64,000 nt of DNA from Pseudooctadecabacter jejudonensis (GTDB taxonomy: Bacteria > Pseudomonadota > Alphaproteobacteria > Rhodobacterales > Rhodobacteraceae). The stretch's first letter is position 1, and each line of letters opens with the position of its first letter. Location: contig NZ_FWFT01000006.1 of NCBI RefSeq assembly GCF_900172275.1, forward strand, positions 156,734 to 220,733, in the 5' to 3' direction. The notes under the pieces were generated by a model. It was not told the DNA's origin and made no database searches. It saw only the letters and a list, made by a program, of their open reading frames with translations. The translations under genes and the position numbers were made by a program. Below, piece by piece: positions 9,552 to 17,853 of this stretch.

Positions 9552-10058
9552 ATGGCCGAGATCAAAGATCCAGAGAACACGATCCTGATGGAGCTGAAAG
9601 GCGGGACGGTCACGATTGAGCTGCTGCCCGACGTCGCACCCGAACACGTGGCCCGCATGAAAGAACTGGCCCGCGCCGGTGCCTATGACAACGTGGCCTT
9701 TCACCGGGTGATTGACGGGTTCATGGCGCAGACAGGTGATGTGGCCAACGGCAACATGGAAAAGGATTTCAACATCGGGCGCGCGGGCACCGGCGGGTCT
9801 GATTTGCCGGATCTGCCGGCTGAGTTTTCCAAGATCCCCCACGCCCGTGGGTCCTTGGGGGCTGCACGTTCGGCCAATCCGAACTCCGCCAACAGCCAGT
9901 TTTTCATCAACTTCAAGGACAATGATTTCTTGAACGGCCAATACACGGTATACGGCCAGGTTGTGTCGGGGATGGAGCATGTGGATGCGATCACGCGCGG
10001 TGAGCCGCCGATGAACCCGGACCGGATGATTTCTGTCAAGGTGGCGGCTGATGCTTAG
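9552..10058 (+). CDS. ppiB: cytoplasmic peptidyl-prolyl cis-trans isomerase, cyclophilin type
   Basis: A 168-residue cyclophilin that speeds cis-trans isomerisation of proline peptide bonds. Core signatures are FHRVIDGFMAQTGD (around residues 55-68) and NSANSQFFINF (around 115-125). No signal peptide, so it acts in the cytoplasm. AGGAGG precedes the ATG at 9552. Its last 8 bp overlap the next gene, which encodes an exported paralogue; the pair looks like an old tandem duplication split between two compartments. Confidence 0.92.
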   Translation: MAEIKDPENTILMELKGGTVTIELLPDVAPEHVARMKELARAGAYDNVAFHRVIDGFMAQTGDVANGNMEKDFNIGRAGTGGSDLPDLPAEFSKIPHARGSLGAARSANPNSANSQFFINFKDNDFLNGQYTVYGQVVSGMEHVDAITRGEPPMNPDRMISVKVAADA

Positions 10059-10608
10059 GGGCGCGCTCATCGCGGTGCTCTTCGCGGGTACGGCGCAGGC
10101 CGGCGGGATTGAAATCACCGTGGCGGGGCAGGCCGAAGGCACGATTGTCATTGATCTGTTTGAGGACATCGCCCCGCAACACGCCGAACAAATCAGCGCC
10201 TTGGCCGCTGAGGGCGCCTATGACGGGGTGGTGTTTCACCGCGTGATCGAAGGCTTTATGGCCCAAACGGGCGATGTGGAATTTGGCGACAGCACGGATG
10301 CGGCGTTTGACATGCGCCGCGCGGGCACCGGCGGATCCGATCGAGGCGATATCCCGTTGGAGGCCACGACCGAGATGTCATTCACCCGTGGCAAAGTGGG
10401 GATGGCGCGGGCGCAGAACCCCAATTCCGCCAACAGCCAGTTCTTCATCATGTTTGAAGATGGCCCGTTTCTGGATGGTCAATACACCATCGTGGGGGAG
10501 GTGACGGCCGGTCTTGAGATCGTGGATGCCATCAAACGTGGTGATGGGCCCAATGGTGCGGTGATCGGTGAAGCTGACCGGATGGTCAGCGTGACTGTCA
10601 CCGAGTGA
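10051..10608 (+). CDS. periplasmic peptidyl-prolyl cis-trans isomerase, cyclophilin type
   Basis: A 185-residue cyclophilin with a Sec signal peptide (about 17 residues, cleavage after GTAQA). The cyclophilin signatures FHRVIEGFMAQTGD and NSANSQFFIMF match those of the preceding gene. It would catalyse proline isomerisation in the periplasm. The ATG lies inside the end of ppiB (8-bp overlap), so the two genes are co-transcribed and coupled. A strong terminator follows at 10630. Confidence 0.9.
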   Translation: MLRGALIAVLFAGTAQAGGIEITVAGQAEGTIVIDLFEDIAPQHAEQISALAAEGAYDGVVFHRVIEGFMAQTGDVEFGDSTDAAFDMRRAGTGGSDRGDIPLEATTEMSFTRGKVGMARAQNPNSANSQFFIMFEDGPFLDGQYTIVGEVTAGLEIVDAIKRGDGPNGAVIGEADRMVSVTVTE

Positions 10609-10629
10609 GCTTTACCTATTCATGTCCTG

Positions 10630-10659
10630 AAAAGGCCGCGCAATTGCGCGGCCTTTTTT
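10630..10659 (+). terminator. rho-independent terminator after the cyclophilin pair
   Basis: Perfect palindrome GGCCGCGCAATTGCGCGGCC (10634-10653) flanked by AAAA and TTTTTT. It can serve both the cyclophilin operon and the convergent selO. Confidence 0.85.
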
Positions 10660-10679
10660 CTAAAATTCCGGAATTTTAG
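10660..10679. repeat. TTCCGGAA-centred palindrome
   Basis: CTAAAATTCCGGAATTTTAG, a 20-bp perfect palindrome between convergent genes. The identical 20-mer occurs at 30729-30748 and 34543-34562. It is followed here by CTCC-GGCG-GGAG, a second short hairpin. Confidence 0.75.
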
Positions 10680-10715
10680 AGCCTCCGGCGGGAGTTTTTC
10701 CGGTCAGATGAAGGG

Positions 10716-12095
10716 TTATGTCCCGCAGAACGTCTGGTGGACTTTTTCTGTTTCTTTGGGTGGGGATTGGTAGTCTGGATTGGCCGTAAAAGGCGCTGAA
10801 ACGGCGGCGAGCATGTCATGGAACGGGGCCTCATCGCCCGCGGTTGCGGCTTGGATCACGGCCTCGATCTGGTGGGTGCGCGGGATGACCGCCGGATTGG
10901 TTTTGCGCCACAGGGCATCATCGGGTGCCGCGGCGCGCCAGCGGGCGTGCCAGTCTGGAAACAGATCATCTGTGATGTCCAATGCATTGAATGTATTTGT
11001 AAAATCCGCTTTGGCTTTGGCCATTTCGGTGAGCAGATCTTGTGCGAGGGTCGAGGCCGTCTCGTTTGGCTGCAGGCCGAGTTTTGGCGCGAACGCGCGG
11101 GTCCATTCAGCTGCAAAAAGCGTAGGAAAGCGGTTGATGATTGCGGTGAAGTCTTCGATGGCGGCGTCTTGGTCGGGCATGATGGGGACCAGTGCCGTGG
11201 CAAATTGTGCGAGGTTCCAATGGGTTATCGGTGGTTGGTTTGAATAGGCGTAGCGGCCTTGATGGTCGATGGAGCTGAACACTGTGTCGGGGTGGTAGTG
11301 GTCCATGAAGGCGCAGGGGCCATAGTCGATCGTTTCGCCTGATATCGTGACATTGTCCGTGTTCATCACACCGTGGATGAAGCCCACGGACATCCACTTG
11401 GCGACCAGATATGCCTGATTTTCCATGACTTTTTGCAAAAGATCTGCAGGGCCTTTTGCATCTGGGGCGTGGCGCGCGATGGTGTAGTCTGTCAGGGCTT
11501 GCAGGCCCTCGGTGTCGCCGCGGGCGGCGAAGTATTGGAAGGTGCCCTCGCGGATATGCGAGGCTGCGACGCGGGTCAGGATTGCGCCGGGAAGTGGGCC
11601 CTGTTCGCGCAAAACAGGATCGCCGGTGGCCACGGCGCAGAGGGCTTTTGTAGTTGGAATATCAAGGGCCTGCATTGCGCAGCTCATCAAATATTCCCGC
11701 AGCACGGGGCCAAGCCAGGCCCGTCCGTCGCCCATGCGTGAGTAGGGCGTGGGGCCGGATCCTTTAAGTTGGATGTCCACGCGGCCCAAGGGGCTGTCCA
11801 ATTCGCCCAGATGAAGGGCGCGGCCGTCGCCCAGCTGGTGCGAAAATCCACCGAATTGGTGTCCGGCGTAGACCTGGGCGAAGGGACGGGCGGTTGCAGG
11901 ATTGTCGTTTCCTGAGAAGAGGTTCGCGGCTTCTTGATCGGTCATGCCGGAGGTGTCCAACCCCAAATCGCGGGCCAACGCATGGTTGAACGCAATCAAG
12001 CGCGGGGCGCTGACGGGGGTGGCGGGCTGTTGGGTGTAGAACCTCTCAGGGAGGGTGTCGAGGTAGCTGGACTGGAGCGGCAGGGTCAGGGACAT
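10716..12095 (-). CDS. selO: protein adenylyltransferase SelO (YdiU family)
   Basis: A pseudokinase-fold enzyme that transfers AMP from ATP to Ser/Thr/Tyr of partner proteins, known from E. coli and Pseudomonas to act in redox stress. The family hallmarks are present: LPERFYTQQPATPV near the N-terminus, AGHQFGGFSHQLGDGRA, KGSGPTPYSRMGDGRA, and the metal/active-site segment MNTDNVTISGETIDYGPCAFMD (split by the usual Asp residues). It ends in FCGT; the conserved C-terminal Cys takes the place of selenocysteine of eukaryotic SelO. The start at 12095 gives 459 residues; an ATG at 12143 is a possible alternative start with a GGAG. Confidence 0.9.
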   Translation of the reverse strand: MSLTLPLQSSYLDTLPERFYTQQPATPVSAPRLIAFNHALARDLGLDTSGMTDQEAANLFSGNDNPATARPFAQVYAGHQFGGFSHQLGDGRALHLGELDSPLGRVDIQLKGSGPTPYSRMGDGRAWLGPVLREYLMSCAMQALDIPTTKALCAVATGDPVLREQGPLPGAILTRVAASHIREGTFQYFAARGDTEGLQALTDYTIARHAPDAKGPADLLQKVMENQAYLVAKWMSVGFIHGVMNTDNVTISGETIDYGPCAFMDHYHPDTVFSSIDHQGRYAYSNQPPITHWNLAQFATALVPIMPDQDAAIEDFTAIINRFPTLFAAEWTRAFAPKLGLQPNETASTLAQDLLTEMAKAKADFTNTFNALDITDDLFPDWHARWRAAAPDDALWRKTNPAVIPRTHQIEAVIQAATAGDEAPFHDMLAAVSAPFTANPDYQSPPKETEKVHQTFCGT

Positions 12096-12179
12096 GGCGA
12101 GGCCTTTTGCAGCGATTTTCGAGGGGCTGACATGAGTGTGCATCGGGCGTATGTCTCCAAAACACCCTCGCGGAGTAAG

Positions 12180-12629
12180 TTAGAGCGTGCGGGTCATCAG
12201 GGAATAGCGGTCGCGCATCTTGAAGCGGGCGCGGGTGTAGAGGCGGATCGTCGCCTCATCGGTGCGGTCGACTTCGAGGTGGAGCGCTTTGACGCCGACG
12301 TCCGCGAGAGAGGCGGCGATGGTGTGCAAGACCTCTGATCCCAATCCACGGTTGCGCACGGCGGGCCGGATAAAGAGTTCATCGACAAAGGCGTCCATGC
12401 CACCGAGTTCCATTGACCAGCCGAAGGTGATGATGGTGTAGCCGGTCGGCGCCTTTGCGGGGCCAAAGAGCCATGCTGCGCCCAAGGGCGAGCCTTCGAG
12501 GAGGGGCATCAAGGCCGTGTGGCGGGCATCGTCTGTCATCTCAAGCCCGTATTCGGTGTGGAAGGCTGCGATGAGGGGCAGGAGGCGGGGGGCGTCCTGT
12601 GGCGTGGCGAGATGGATGGCTGTTGTCAT
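12180..12629 (-). CDS. GNAT family N-acetyltransferase
   Basis: A 149-residue GNAT-fold protein. FIRPAVRNRGLGSEVL (about residues 89-104) is the acetyl-CoA-binding motif A, and LHLEVDRTDEATIRLYTRARF (split here as motif B) the C-terminal signature. Its substrate cannot be deduced. The ATG at 12629 gives a protein that begins directly with the first beta strand (MTTAIHLATPQDAPRL); the ribosome binding site is weak (GGAC). It lies 85 bp after the selO start on the same strand and may share a transcript with selO. Confidence 0.8.
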   Translation of the reverse strand: MTTAIHLATPQDAPRLLPLIAAFHTEYGLEMTDDARHTALMPLLEGSPLGAAWLFGPAKAPTGYTIITFGWSMELGGMDAFVDELFIRPAVRNRGLGSEVLHTIAASLADVGVKALHLEVDRTDEATIRLYTRARFKMRDRYSLMTRTL

Positions 12630-12725
12630 GGCGGTGTCCGGTTCGGGGCGTGCGGTGCCGTGAGGCGGGGTGGGAATTAGGTATTTTTGACCCAAAGAAG
12701 CAAGGGGCGGTGTGACAAAGTGCCG

Positions 12726-13661
12726 TTAGAGTGTGGCGAGACGATCCGCCAGCAGGGCATAGAAGCCGTCTGCGTCCAGATCCCCGATGAAGGTGCAGTT
12801 TTTGGGCCGATCCGTGATGCCCCACCAATCGGCCACGGTCATGCCCAAGGTCAGATCGGATGTGGTTTCGATTTCCACGTTGATGTGGCGCCCTGTGAAG
12901 AGATCCGGTTGAAGCAGGTAGGCGATGACAGTCGGGTCGTGGAGCGGCGCGCCTTCGGAGCCGTATTTGGCCATGTCGAAGCGTTCGAAAAAGTCGGTCC
13001 ATGCAGCGGTCATGTCGCCCACACGGGTGCCCATTTGCCGAAATTTTTCGATGCGCGGTTTTGTGGTGAGCGCCTTGTGGGTCATATCCAGCGGCATGAC
13101 GGTGAGCGGTAGGCCTGCGGTGAAGACGACTTGCGCGGCCTCTGGATCGACGTAGATGTTGAATTCGGCGGCGGGGGTGATGTTGCCCACGGCAAAGTAC
13201 GCACCGCCCATCAGGACGATTTCCGCGATGGCGTCCTTGATGTCGGGCGCGCGGGTCAGGGCTGTGGCGATGTTGGTCAGCGGGCCTAACGGACAGAGCG
13301 TGATGCTGGCGGGGGCGGCGGCGCGGCAGGTGTCGATGATCCAGTCCACCGCGTGTTGGTCCTGCAGCGGCATTGTCGGGTCGTCAAGCTGCGGCCCGTC
13401 AAGGCCGGTTTTGCCGTGGACGTGTTCGGCGGTCACCAGTTTACGGGCGATCGGCGCGTCGCAGCCTGCAAAGACCTTCATGTCTGGGCGGCCCGCCAAT
13501 TCGCACACGATGCGGGCGTTCTTTTCCGTCAGCGGCAGGGGCACATTGCCCGCCACGGCCGTGATGCCCAGCACGTTCAATTCAGGGGAGGCCAGTGCCA
13601 GCAGGATGGCAACGGCGTCGTCTTGTCCAGGGTCTGTGTCGATGATGATGTCGCGGGGCAT
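12726..13661 (-). CDS. inosine-uridine preferring nucleoside hydrolase family
   Basis: Hydrolyses the N-glycosidic bond of ribonucleosides for purine/pyrimidine salvage. The N-terminal DTDPGQDDA (residues 8-16) is the Ca2+-binding signature of the family, and the downstream pattern (GNVPLPLTEKNA, HGKTGLDG, LGPLTNIATAL, MGGAY) follows the IUNH fold. The 311-residue length is normal. No transporter lies next to it. Substrate preference (purine or pyrimidine) cannot be set from the sequence by eye. Confidence 0.9.
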   Translation of the reverse strand: MPRDIIIDTDPGQDDAVAILLALASPELNVLGITAVAGNVPLPLTEKNARIVCELAGRPDMKVFAGCDAPIARKLVTAEHVHGKTGLDGPQLDDPTMPLQDQHAVDWIIDTCRAAAPASITLCPLGPLTNIATALTRAPDIKDAIAEIVLMGGAYFAVGNITPAAEFNIYVDPEAAQVVFTAGLPLTVMPLDMTHKALTTKPRIEKFRQMGTRVGDMTAAWTDFFERFDMAKYGSEGAPLHDPTVIAYLLQPDLFTGRHINVEIETTSDLTLGMTVADWWGITDRPKNCTFIGDLDADGFYALLADRLATL

Positions 13662-13720
13662 TTGAGGGGGCTTTCACTTGGGTGCGCGCAGCCTAATGCC
13701 ATGTGGGCGGGGGGGAAAGG

Positions 13721-13742
13721 GGGCGCGCGGTGCCGCGCGCCC
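13721..13742 (-). terminator. GC-rich hairpin after the secreted hydrolase gene
   Basis: GGGCGCGCGG / CCGCGCGCCC inverted repeat 22 bp beyond the stop of the alpha/beta hydrolase. The tract after it on the minus strand is CCTTTCCCC, a weak U-run, so termination is plausible but not certain. Confidence 0.4.
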
Positions 13743-13763
13743 TGATTTCAATGTGATCGGTGC

Positions 13764-15077
13764 TTACCCGTCTTCGGGCGTGGATGTTTCAAAGCGCAGC
13801 CCGTGGGCGGAGCGGTTGGGAAAGCCGGACCAATAGGTGTGCGCATCCGTGGGATTGCCTGCATCGTCCAGATCCCAGACCCCGTCTGCGGCCACGGGCA
13901 CCAGATCAAACGTGGCACTGCGGTCTTGTGATTTGAGGTGTTGGTCGAGGAAGGCCGTGACAAAATGCTGGCTGATGTTGTTCATCCGCGTGCTGTCCCA
14001 AACGGCGTCTGCGTAGTGTTCGAAGGGGGCCCAGCCCAAGGCCTCGGACACGGCATAGCTTTCGGCGGGGGCGGGCATGGGGGCGCCTGCGTTGTGGTTG
14101 GCAGCCTCGAAGGTCAGCAGATGGCGGGTGGTGCCTGTGGCCTGATCAAACATACCGCGGATGGCGTCATAGATGCTGACGTCATCCACCCCGCCTGCGA
14201 TCAACAAAAGGGGATCGTCGATGGCGGCAAAGGCCTCAGGCGACCAAAAGCCTGCGTTATTGCCCCATGGGCCGAAGGCGACGAAGGCTTTGATGCGGTC
14301 ATCGTCAAGCCCCGCGTGGCTGCCCGAGCCGTGCAGGTTGCGTTCCAGCAGGCCTTGCGGTGCACCCCATTCATATTCGGTGCTGGCCTGTGTGACACCG
14401 GCACCTGCGTAGATCAGAGCGCCATAGCCCCCCATGGAGTAGCCCACAACCGCAGTGTTGGTGGCATCGGTGATCGCCCCCAGATCGCCTTCAAGTGCGG
14501 CCATCTGATCCACGACGAACATCTGATCCCACGGGCGGTTCACGAGGGTCGACCCAAACGCGCCTTGATCGGAGTAGGTGCTGTCGGTGTGATCAATCGA
14601 GGCCACGACATATCCCTTGCTGGCGATGTTTTCGGCCAAGGGCGACATGAGCATCCGGTTGCCGGGATAGCCGTGGCTGATAATCACAAGGGGATATGGG
14701 CCGGTATCCGTGCCCGCAGGTGTGGCGTCGCGGGCGGCGCGTCCTGTCAGCGTGACCTCGGTCGTGCCGTCGCGCAGGATGGTGGTGTAGGTGCCGCCTG
14801 CCTCTGTGGTGTCTGCGGCGGGGTACCAGACTTCGACGGTCAATGAGCGGTCTGCGCGCGCAATATCGCCGTCTGCGCCAGTGGCGGCCACGTCGATTTG
14901 ATCAGGGTTGGTGAAGGTGAGGGTTTGCACCCCGATGGGGGACGCACCATAGGCTGCAAATTCAGGGGCATCGGGGCGGATGATGTCGATGCGGTTTTCT
15001 GCGCTGGCTGGAACTGCAAGCCCGCCGAGCGTTGTGGCAAGCATGGCGGAAAGGGCGATGTTTGGGGTGCGCGTCAT
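13764..15077 (-). CDS. secreted alpha/beta hydrolase (dienelactone-hydrolase / PAF-acetylhydrolase-like)
   Basis: A 437-residue exported serine hydrolase. A Sec signal peptide covers residues 1-26 (cleavage after VPASA). The oxyanion segment ISHGYPGNR (133-141) and nucleophile elbow GYSMGG (212-217, S214) are clear. The family includes plasma PAF-acetylhydrolase-like esterases and dienelactone hydrolases; the substrate here is unknown. AGGAGG precedes the ATG at 15077, which decides the start. It is transcribed alone, after a gap of about 60 bp from the Rieske pair. Confidence 0.85.
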   Translation of the reverse strand: MTRTPNIALSAMLATTLGGLAVPASAENRIDIIRPDAPEFAAYGASPIGVQTLTFTNPDQIDVAATGADGDIARADRSLTVEVWYPAADTTEAGGTYTTILRDGTTEVTLTGRAARDATPAGTDTGPYPLVIISHGYPGNRMLMSPLAENIASKGYVVASIDHTDSTYSDQGAFGSTLVNRPWDQMFVVDQMAALEGDLGAITDATNTAVVGYSMGGYGALIYAGAGVTQASTEYEWGAPQGLLERNLHGSGSHAGLDDDRIKAFVAFGPWGNNAGFWSPEAFAAIDDPLLLIAGGVDDVSIYDAIRGMFDQATGTTRHLLTFEAANHNAGAPMPAPAESYAVSEALGWAPFEHYADAVWDSTRMNNISQHFVTAFLDQHLKSQDRSATFDLVPVAADGVWDLDDAGNPTDAHTYWSGFPNRSAHGLRFETSTPEDG

Positions 15078-15140
15078 TCTGATCCTCCTATGTGACACGG
15101 AGGAGCCTAGCGCGTCTGAGATCAATTGCGACCCGTGACG

Positions 15141-15374
15141 TTACAGTCGCCCCTCGGCGGACAGGCGACGTTTGAGAGCGCCCGCGCGGGTGTCCCCGAC
15201 CTCCAGCGCGAAAATATACGCTTGGGTGAGAAAGAAGCAGGCGGTGTCAGTGTCTGCGGCGATGTCAGCGGCGCGGGTATAAAGGCCCACAAGGGTTGTG
15301 GCATCGCCCGCGTCATGGGCGGCCAGAAGGGCGGCGTTCAGATCGTCGTGCTGATCTTTTGCGGCGTCGGTCAT
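15141..15374 (-). CDS. small protein coupled to the Rieske oxygenase
   Basis: A 77-residue, Ala-rich soluble protein of unknown function (MTDAAKDQHDDLNAALLAAHDAGD...). Its ATG overlaps the stop of the Rieske oxygenase gene (ATGA), so the two are translated together. The helical, repeat-like composition (ALLAAHDAG, LYTRAADIA, TQAYIFALEVG) suggests a short tetratricopeptide-like hairpin. It has no cysteine pattern of a ferredoxin, so it is not the electron donor. A role as accessory or assembly protein is guesswork. Confidence 0.65.
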   Translation of the reverse strand: MTDAAKDQHDDLNAALLAAHDAGDATTLVGLYTRAADIAADTDTACFFLTQAYIFALEVGDTRAGALKRRLSAEGRL

Positions 15375-16516
15375 TCGGCCGCTTGCAGTTTGCCCGCGAC
15401 CCAGTCGTGAAAACAATGGGTCGGCCCGTCCATTGCGGGCGAAAAGCGGCCCCCGTCGAACCCCGGTGCGGCGCGGCCGCGCTGCATGCCTTCGACGACA
15501 CCGATGTCCTCTTCGAAAACGTCTTTCCACAGGGCCGCGTTTTTCGCGCGCAGATCGGCGTCCGTTGCGGGGTCTGCGTAATAAAGGTGGATGTGTTCCG
15601 CCGTTTGGTCGTGGGCCAGCGGTTCCAGAACGATGGCGAAGGCGTGGTCGCGCTGTGCGCCCAACAGCACGTTGGGATAAAGGGCGATGTATTCGGCGCC
15701 TTCGTCCCAGAAGTCGGACAGGCCCGCGAAATCGGGAAAGGTCTGCCCTGCTTCGCCTTGCAGTTGGCGGTAGACCAAGGTGCCTTGGCCCGAATATTTG
15801 CCGTATTCCGCGATGTTGTAGTGATCCTCAAGCCGGGAATAGCTGTTCAAACCAGGGTGGACCCACGGCAGGTGGTAGCTTTCACAGTAGTTTTCCACGG
15901 CGAGTTTCCAGTTGGTCGCCACGTTCAGGGTAAAGGCGCTGTCCGGCCCGCCGTGATGCAGCGGCGTGTCGTGCTCATGCCAGCGGGCGATCAGGTCGGC
16001 GTGGATGTCTTCGAACGGATCCGCCTTACCGTCGATGTTGATAAAGACGATGTCGCGCCAGATGTGGCTGCGGACTTCGATCAGACCCAAATCGTCTTTG
16101 ACGATGGCGTCATGGGTGTTGTGACCCGCGCCGCCCACATGCGGGGTGGAGACAAGGCGGCCTTGCGTGGAATAGCACCACGAATGATAGGGGCAGCGGA
16201 TCGCGCCCTCAATCTTGCGCGCGGTGTCCACAAGGATCATGCCCCGGTGGCGGCAGATGTTTTGAAACACGCGCACTTGGCCCTCTTTGTCGCGCAGCAG
16301 CAAAAGGGGGATACCGGTGAAGGTGATGGGCTTGGCGTCGCCCGGCTTTGGCACATCGGCGGCCACGGCGAGACCGGCCCAGCTGCTGTACAGGACCGCG
16401 CGGGCTTCGGCGGTGAAGACATCCGGGTCGGCGTAGTGGGCGTTGGGCAGGCCGTTGGCCACCTCAACCGGTTGGCGCACAGCGTTCAGGGGCGTGGTGT
16501 TGTGATCTTTGGCCAT
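15371..16516 (-). CDS. Rieske non-heme iron ring-hydroxylating oxygenase, alpha subunit
   Basis: An oxygenase of the ring-hydroxylating / choline-monooxygenase-like group. The Rieske [2Fe-2S] ligands are C88-x-H90 and C108-x2-H111; the mononuclear iron site has H215 and H220 in NYCESYHLPWVHPG. 381 residues, the size of single-component alpha subunits that demethylate betaines or hydroxylate quaternary amines, so such a substrate is possible. No reductase or ferredoxin gene lies in the window, so electrons must come from elsewhere. Start chosen at 16516 with AAAGGA upstream; a longer reading frame (to 16750) begins in non-conserved sequence. Confidence 0.9.
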   Translation of the reverse strand: MAKDHNTTPLNAVRQPVEVANGLPNAHYADPDVFTAEARAVLYSSWAGLAVAADVPKPGDAKPITFTGIPLLLLRDKEGQVRVFQNICRHRGMILVDTARKIEGAIRCPYHSWCYSTQGRLVSTPHVGGAGHNTHDAIVKDDLGLIEVRSHIWRDIVFINIDGKADPFEDIHADLIARWHEHDTPLHHGGPDSAFTLNVATNWKLAVENYCESYHLPWVHPGLNSYSRLEDHYNIAEYGKYSGQGTLVYRQLQGEAGQTFPDFAGLSDFWDEGAEYIALYPNVLLGAQRDHAFAIVLEPLAHDQTAEHIHLYYADPATDADLRAKNAALWKDVFEEDIGVVEGMQRGRAAPGFDGGRFSPAMDGPTHCFHDWVAGKLQAAE

Positions 16517-16853
16517 GGGCGCGTCCTTTCGAACAAATCTGTGACCCAAGGCTAGACCGATCTGCGCGGCGGCGTCCGGCAGGCGGGCGACATGGGATAT
16601 TCTGCCGCCGACATGATGGGGGCCCATCGGCGGTGGGGTGCCAGTGCGGCGGTATGGTCTGCGCCATGTGTTGCCGATGGGGGACGGCGGGGGTTTGGGC
16701 GGCGTCCCTCCGCCCAACCGCGCGCCTGATTTATGCCGCATGCCGCCCAAAACGTGTCCTTGCGGGTTGCTGTGTGGTCCGCGGTGTGCGGTCAGGGCAC
16801 ATCAGGGTTACGGGGCTCAGACGCCCCGCCATGTCCATCTAAGGAGAAACCAG
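16517..16853. other. 337-bp intergenic region, divergent promoters
   Basis: Lies between the Rieske operon (minus) and the first EF-hand gene (plus). I see a GC-rich hairpin (TTGGGCGG...CCGCCCAA, about 16694-16716) and AAGGAG directly before the EF-hand ATG, but no convincing gene. Open frames here have no conserved start. Confidence 0.5.
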
Positions 16854-17102
16854 ATGATGAAGATGACCCAAATGATCGCCCTTGTTCTGATCACCGTCGC
16901 AAGTGCCGCCCATGCACAGGACGCAGACCCTGCCATCGACGTGAACGGTGACGGCTTCTACAGCTTTCCTGAGCTTTTGACGGTCATGCCCGAGATCACG
17001 GATGCGGATTTCACGGCCATGGACACCACGGGCGATGGCCTGCTGGACATGGCCGAGGTGACGGCGGCGCAAGACGCAGGTGTGATGCCCGTGGACCAGT
17101 AA
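16854..17102 (+). CDS. small secreted EF-hand calcium-binding protein
   Basis: An 82-residue protein with a Sec signal peptide (cleavage after AHA, residue 21). Two EF-hand loops follow: 29-40 (DVNGDGFYSFPE) and 57-68 (DTTGDGLLDMAE), each with Asp/Asn at positions 1, 3 and 5 and Glu at 12, so both should bind Ca2+. The mature protein is about 60 residues, hardly more than the EF-hand pair, pointing to a periplasmic Ca2+ buffer or sensor. AAGGAG sits 8 bp before the ATG. A similar protein is encoded at 18329. Confidence 0.82.
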   Translation: MMKMTQMIALVLITVASAAHAQDADPAIDVNGDGFYSFPELLTVMPEITDADFTAMDTTGDGLLDMAEVTAAQDAGVMPVDQ

Positions 17103-17128
17103 CGCGGCGCAGTAACGCCGCGCGTTTT
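17103..17128 (+). terminator. hairpin after the EF-hand gene
   Basis: CGCGGCG / CGCCGCG stem with a 6-nt loop, followed by CGTTTT. Begins at the base after the stop codon. Modest terminator. Confidence 0.5.
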
Positions 17129-17129
17129 C

Positions 17130-17251
17130 CCTCATCCCGAGATGGAATGGCCGATCGCTCCGCCATTCCGGCCGCGCATGTTCCCCAAGCGTGACGCGGC
17201 ACTGCCCCTTGGTTTGCAGCGGGGGACCGCTGCGGGCCAAGGGGCTTTTTT
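17130..17251 (+). ncRNA. candidate small RNA with strong terminator
   Basis: Between the end of the EF-hand gene and the convergent ilvN there are two further hairpins: GGAATGGC / GCCATTCC (17144-17169) and a long terminator with outer stem GCCCCTTGG / CCAAGGGGC and inner stem GCAGCGG / CCGCTGC (17204-17245), ending in six T (17246-17251). The strong terminator about 120 nt after a first one suggests a separate short transcript. No promoter was identified, and it could be only a second terminator of the EF-hand mRNA. Confidence 0.35.
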
Positions 17252-17277
17252 GTGACGTTCTTAGAAGGGGCGGGGCG

Positions 17278-17841
17278 TCAGTCGCTGCCGCGCGACAGGG
17301 CGGCCACGCCGGTGCGGGCCATTTCCACCAGCCCGATGGGGCGCATGAGGTCGGCAAAGGCGTCGATTTTCTCGGACGTGCCGGTGATTTCAAAGGTGAA
17401 GCTGTCCAGCGTGCTGTCGACCACATTGGCGCGGAACACATCGGCCAGACGCAGGGCCTCAACGCGGTCCTCGCCTTTGCCGGCGACCTTGAACAGGGCC
17501 AGTTCCCGCTCCACCGCGCGGCCCTCGACGGTCAGGTCGTGAACCTCACGCACAGAAATGATGCGGCCCAGCTGGGCGGTGATCTGGTTGATGGTCTGCG
17601 GCGTGCCGGTTGTCACCACGGTGATGCGGCTCAGGTGGCCTGTGTGGTCAACCTCGGCCACCGTCAGGCTTTCGATGTTGTAGCCCCGCCCCGAAAACAG
17701 GCCGATGACACGGGCCAGAACACCTGGTTCGTTTTCCACGAGCACAGCCAGCGTGTGGCGTTCTTCGTGATCCGAAAAAGTCGGCCTTAGGTTGTAGGCG
17801 GAATGAGACGTGGCGCCTTGTTTGATATTGAGGGCAGACAT
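17278..17841 (-). CDS. ilvN: acetolactate synthase small (regulatory) subunit
   Basis: Regulatory subunit of acetohydroxyacid synthase; it activates the large subunit and gives feedback inhibition by branched-chain amino acids. The N-terminal ACT domain is clear (HTLAVLVENEPGVLARVIGLFSGRGYNIESL, roughly residues 28-58 in several parts), followed by the C-terminal ALS_ss domain. 187 residues, normal. Unusually, it is not directly next to ilvI: two minus-strand genes and an oppositely oriented EF-hand gene lie between them. Confidence 0.94.
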   Translation of the reverse strand: MSALNIKQGATSHSAYNLRPTFSDHEERHTLAVLVENEPGVLARVIGLFSGRGYNIESLTVAEVDHTGHLSRITVVTTGTPQTINQITAQLGRIISVREVHDLTVEGRAVERELALFKVAGKGEDRVEALRLADVFRANVVDSTLDSFTFEITGTSEKIDAFADLMRPIGLVEMARTGVAALSRGSD

Positions 17842-17853
17842 GGGGCAGGCTCC

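Noticed and set aside
16638..16853. N-terminal extension of the first EF-hand protein to an upstream ATG
   Set aside because: The extension is Arg/Cys-rich and would bury the signal peptide; the ATG at 16854 has a good AAGGAG.
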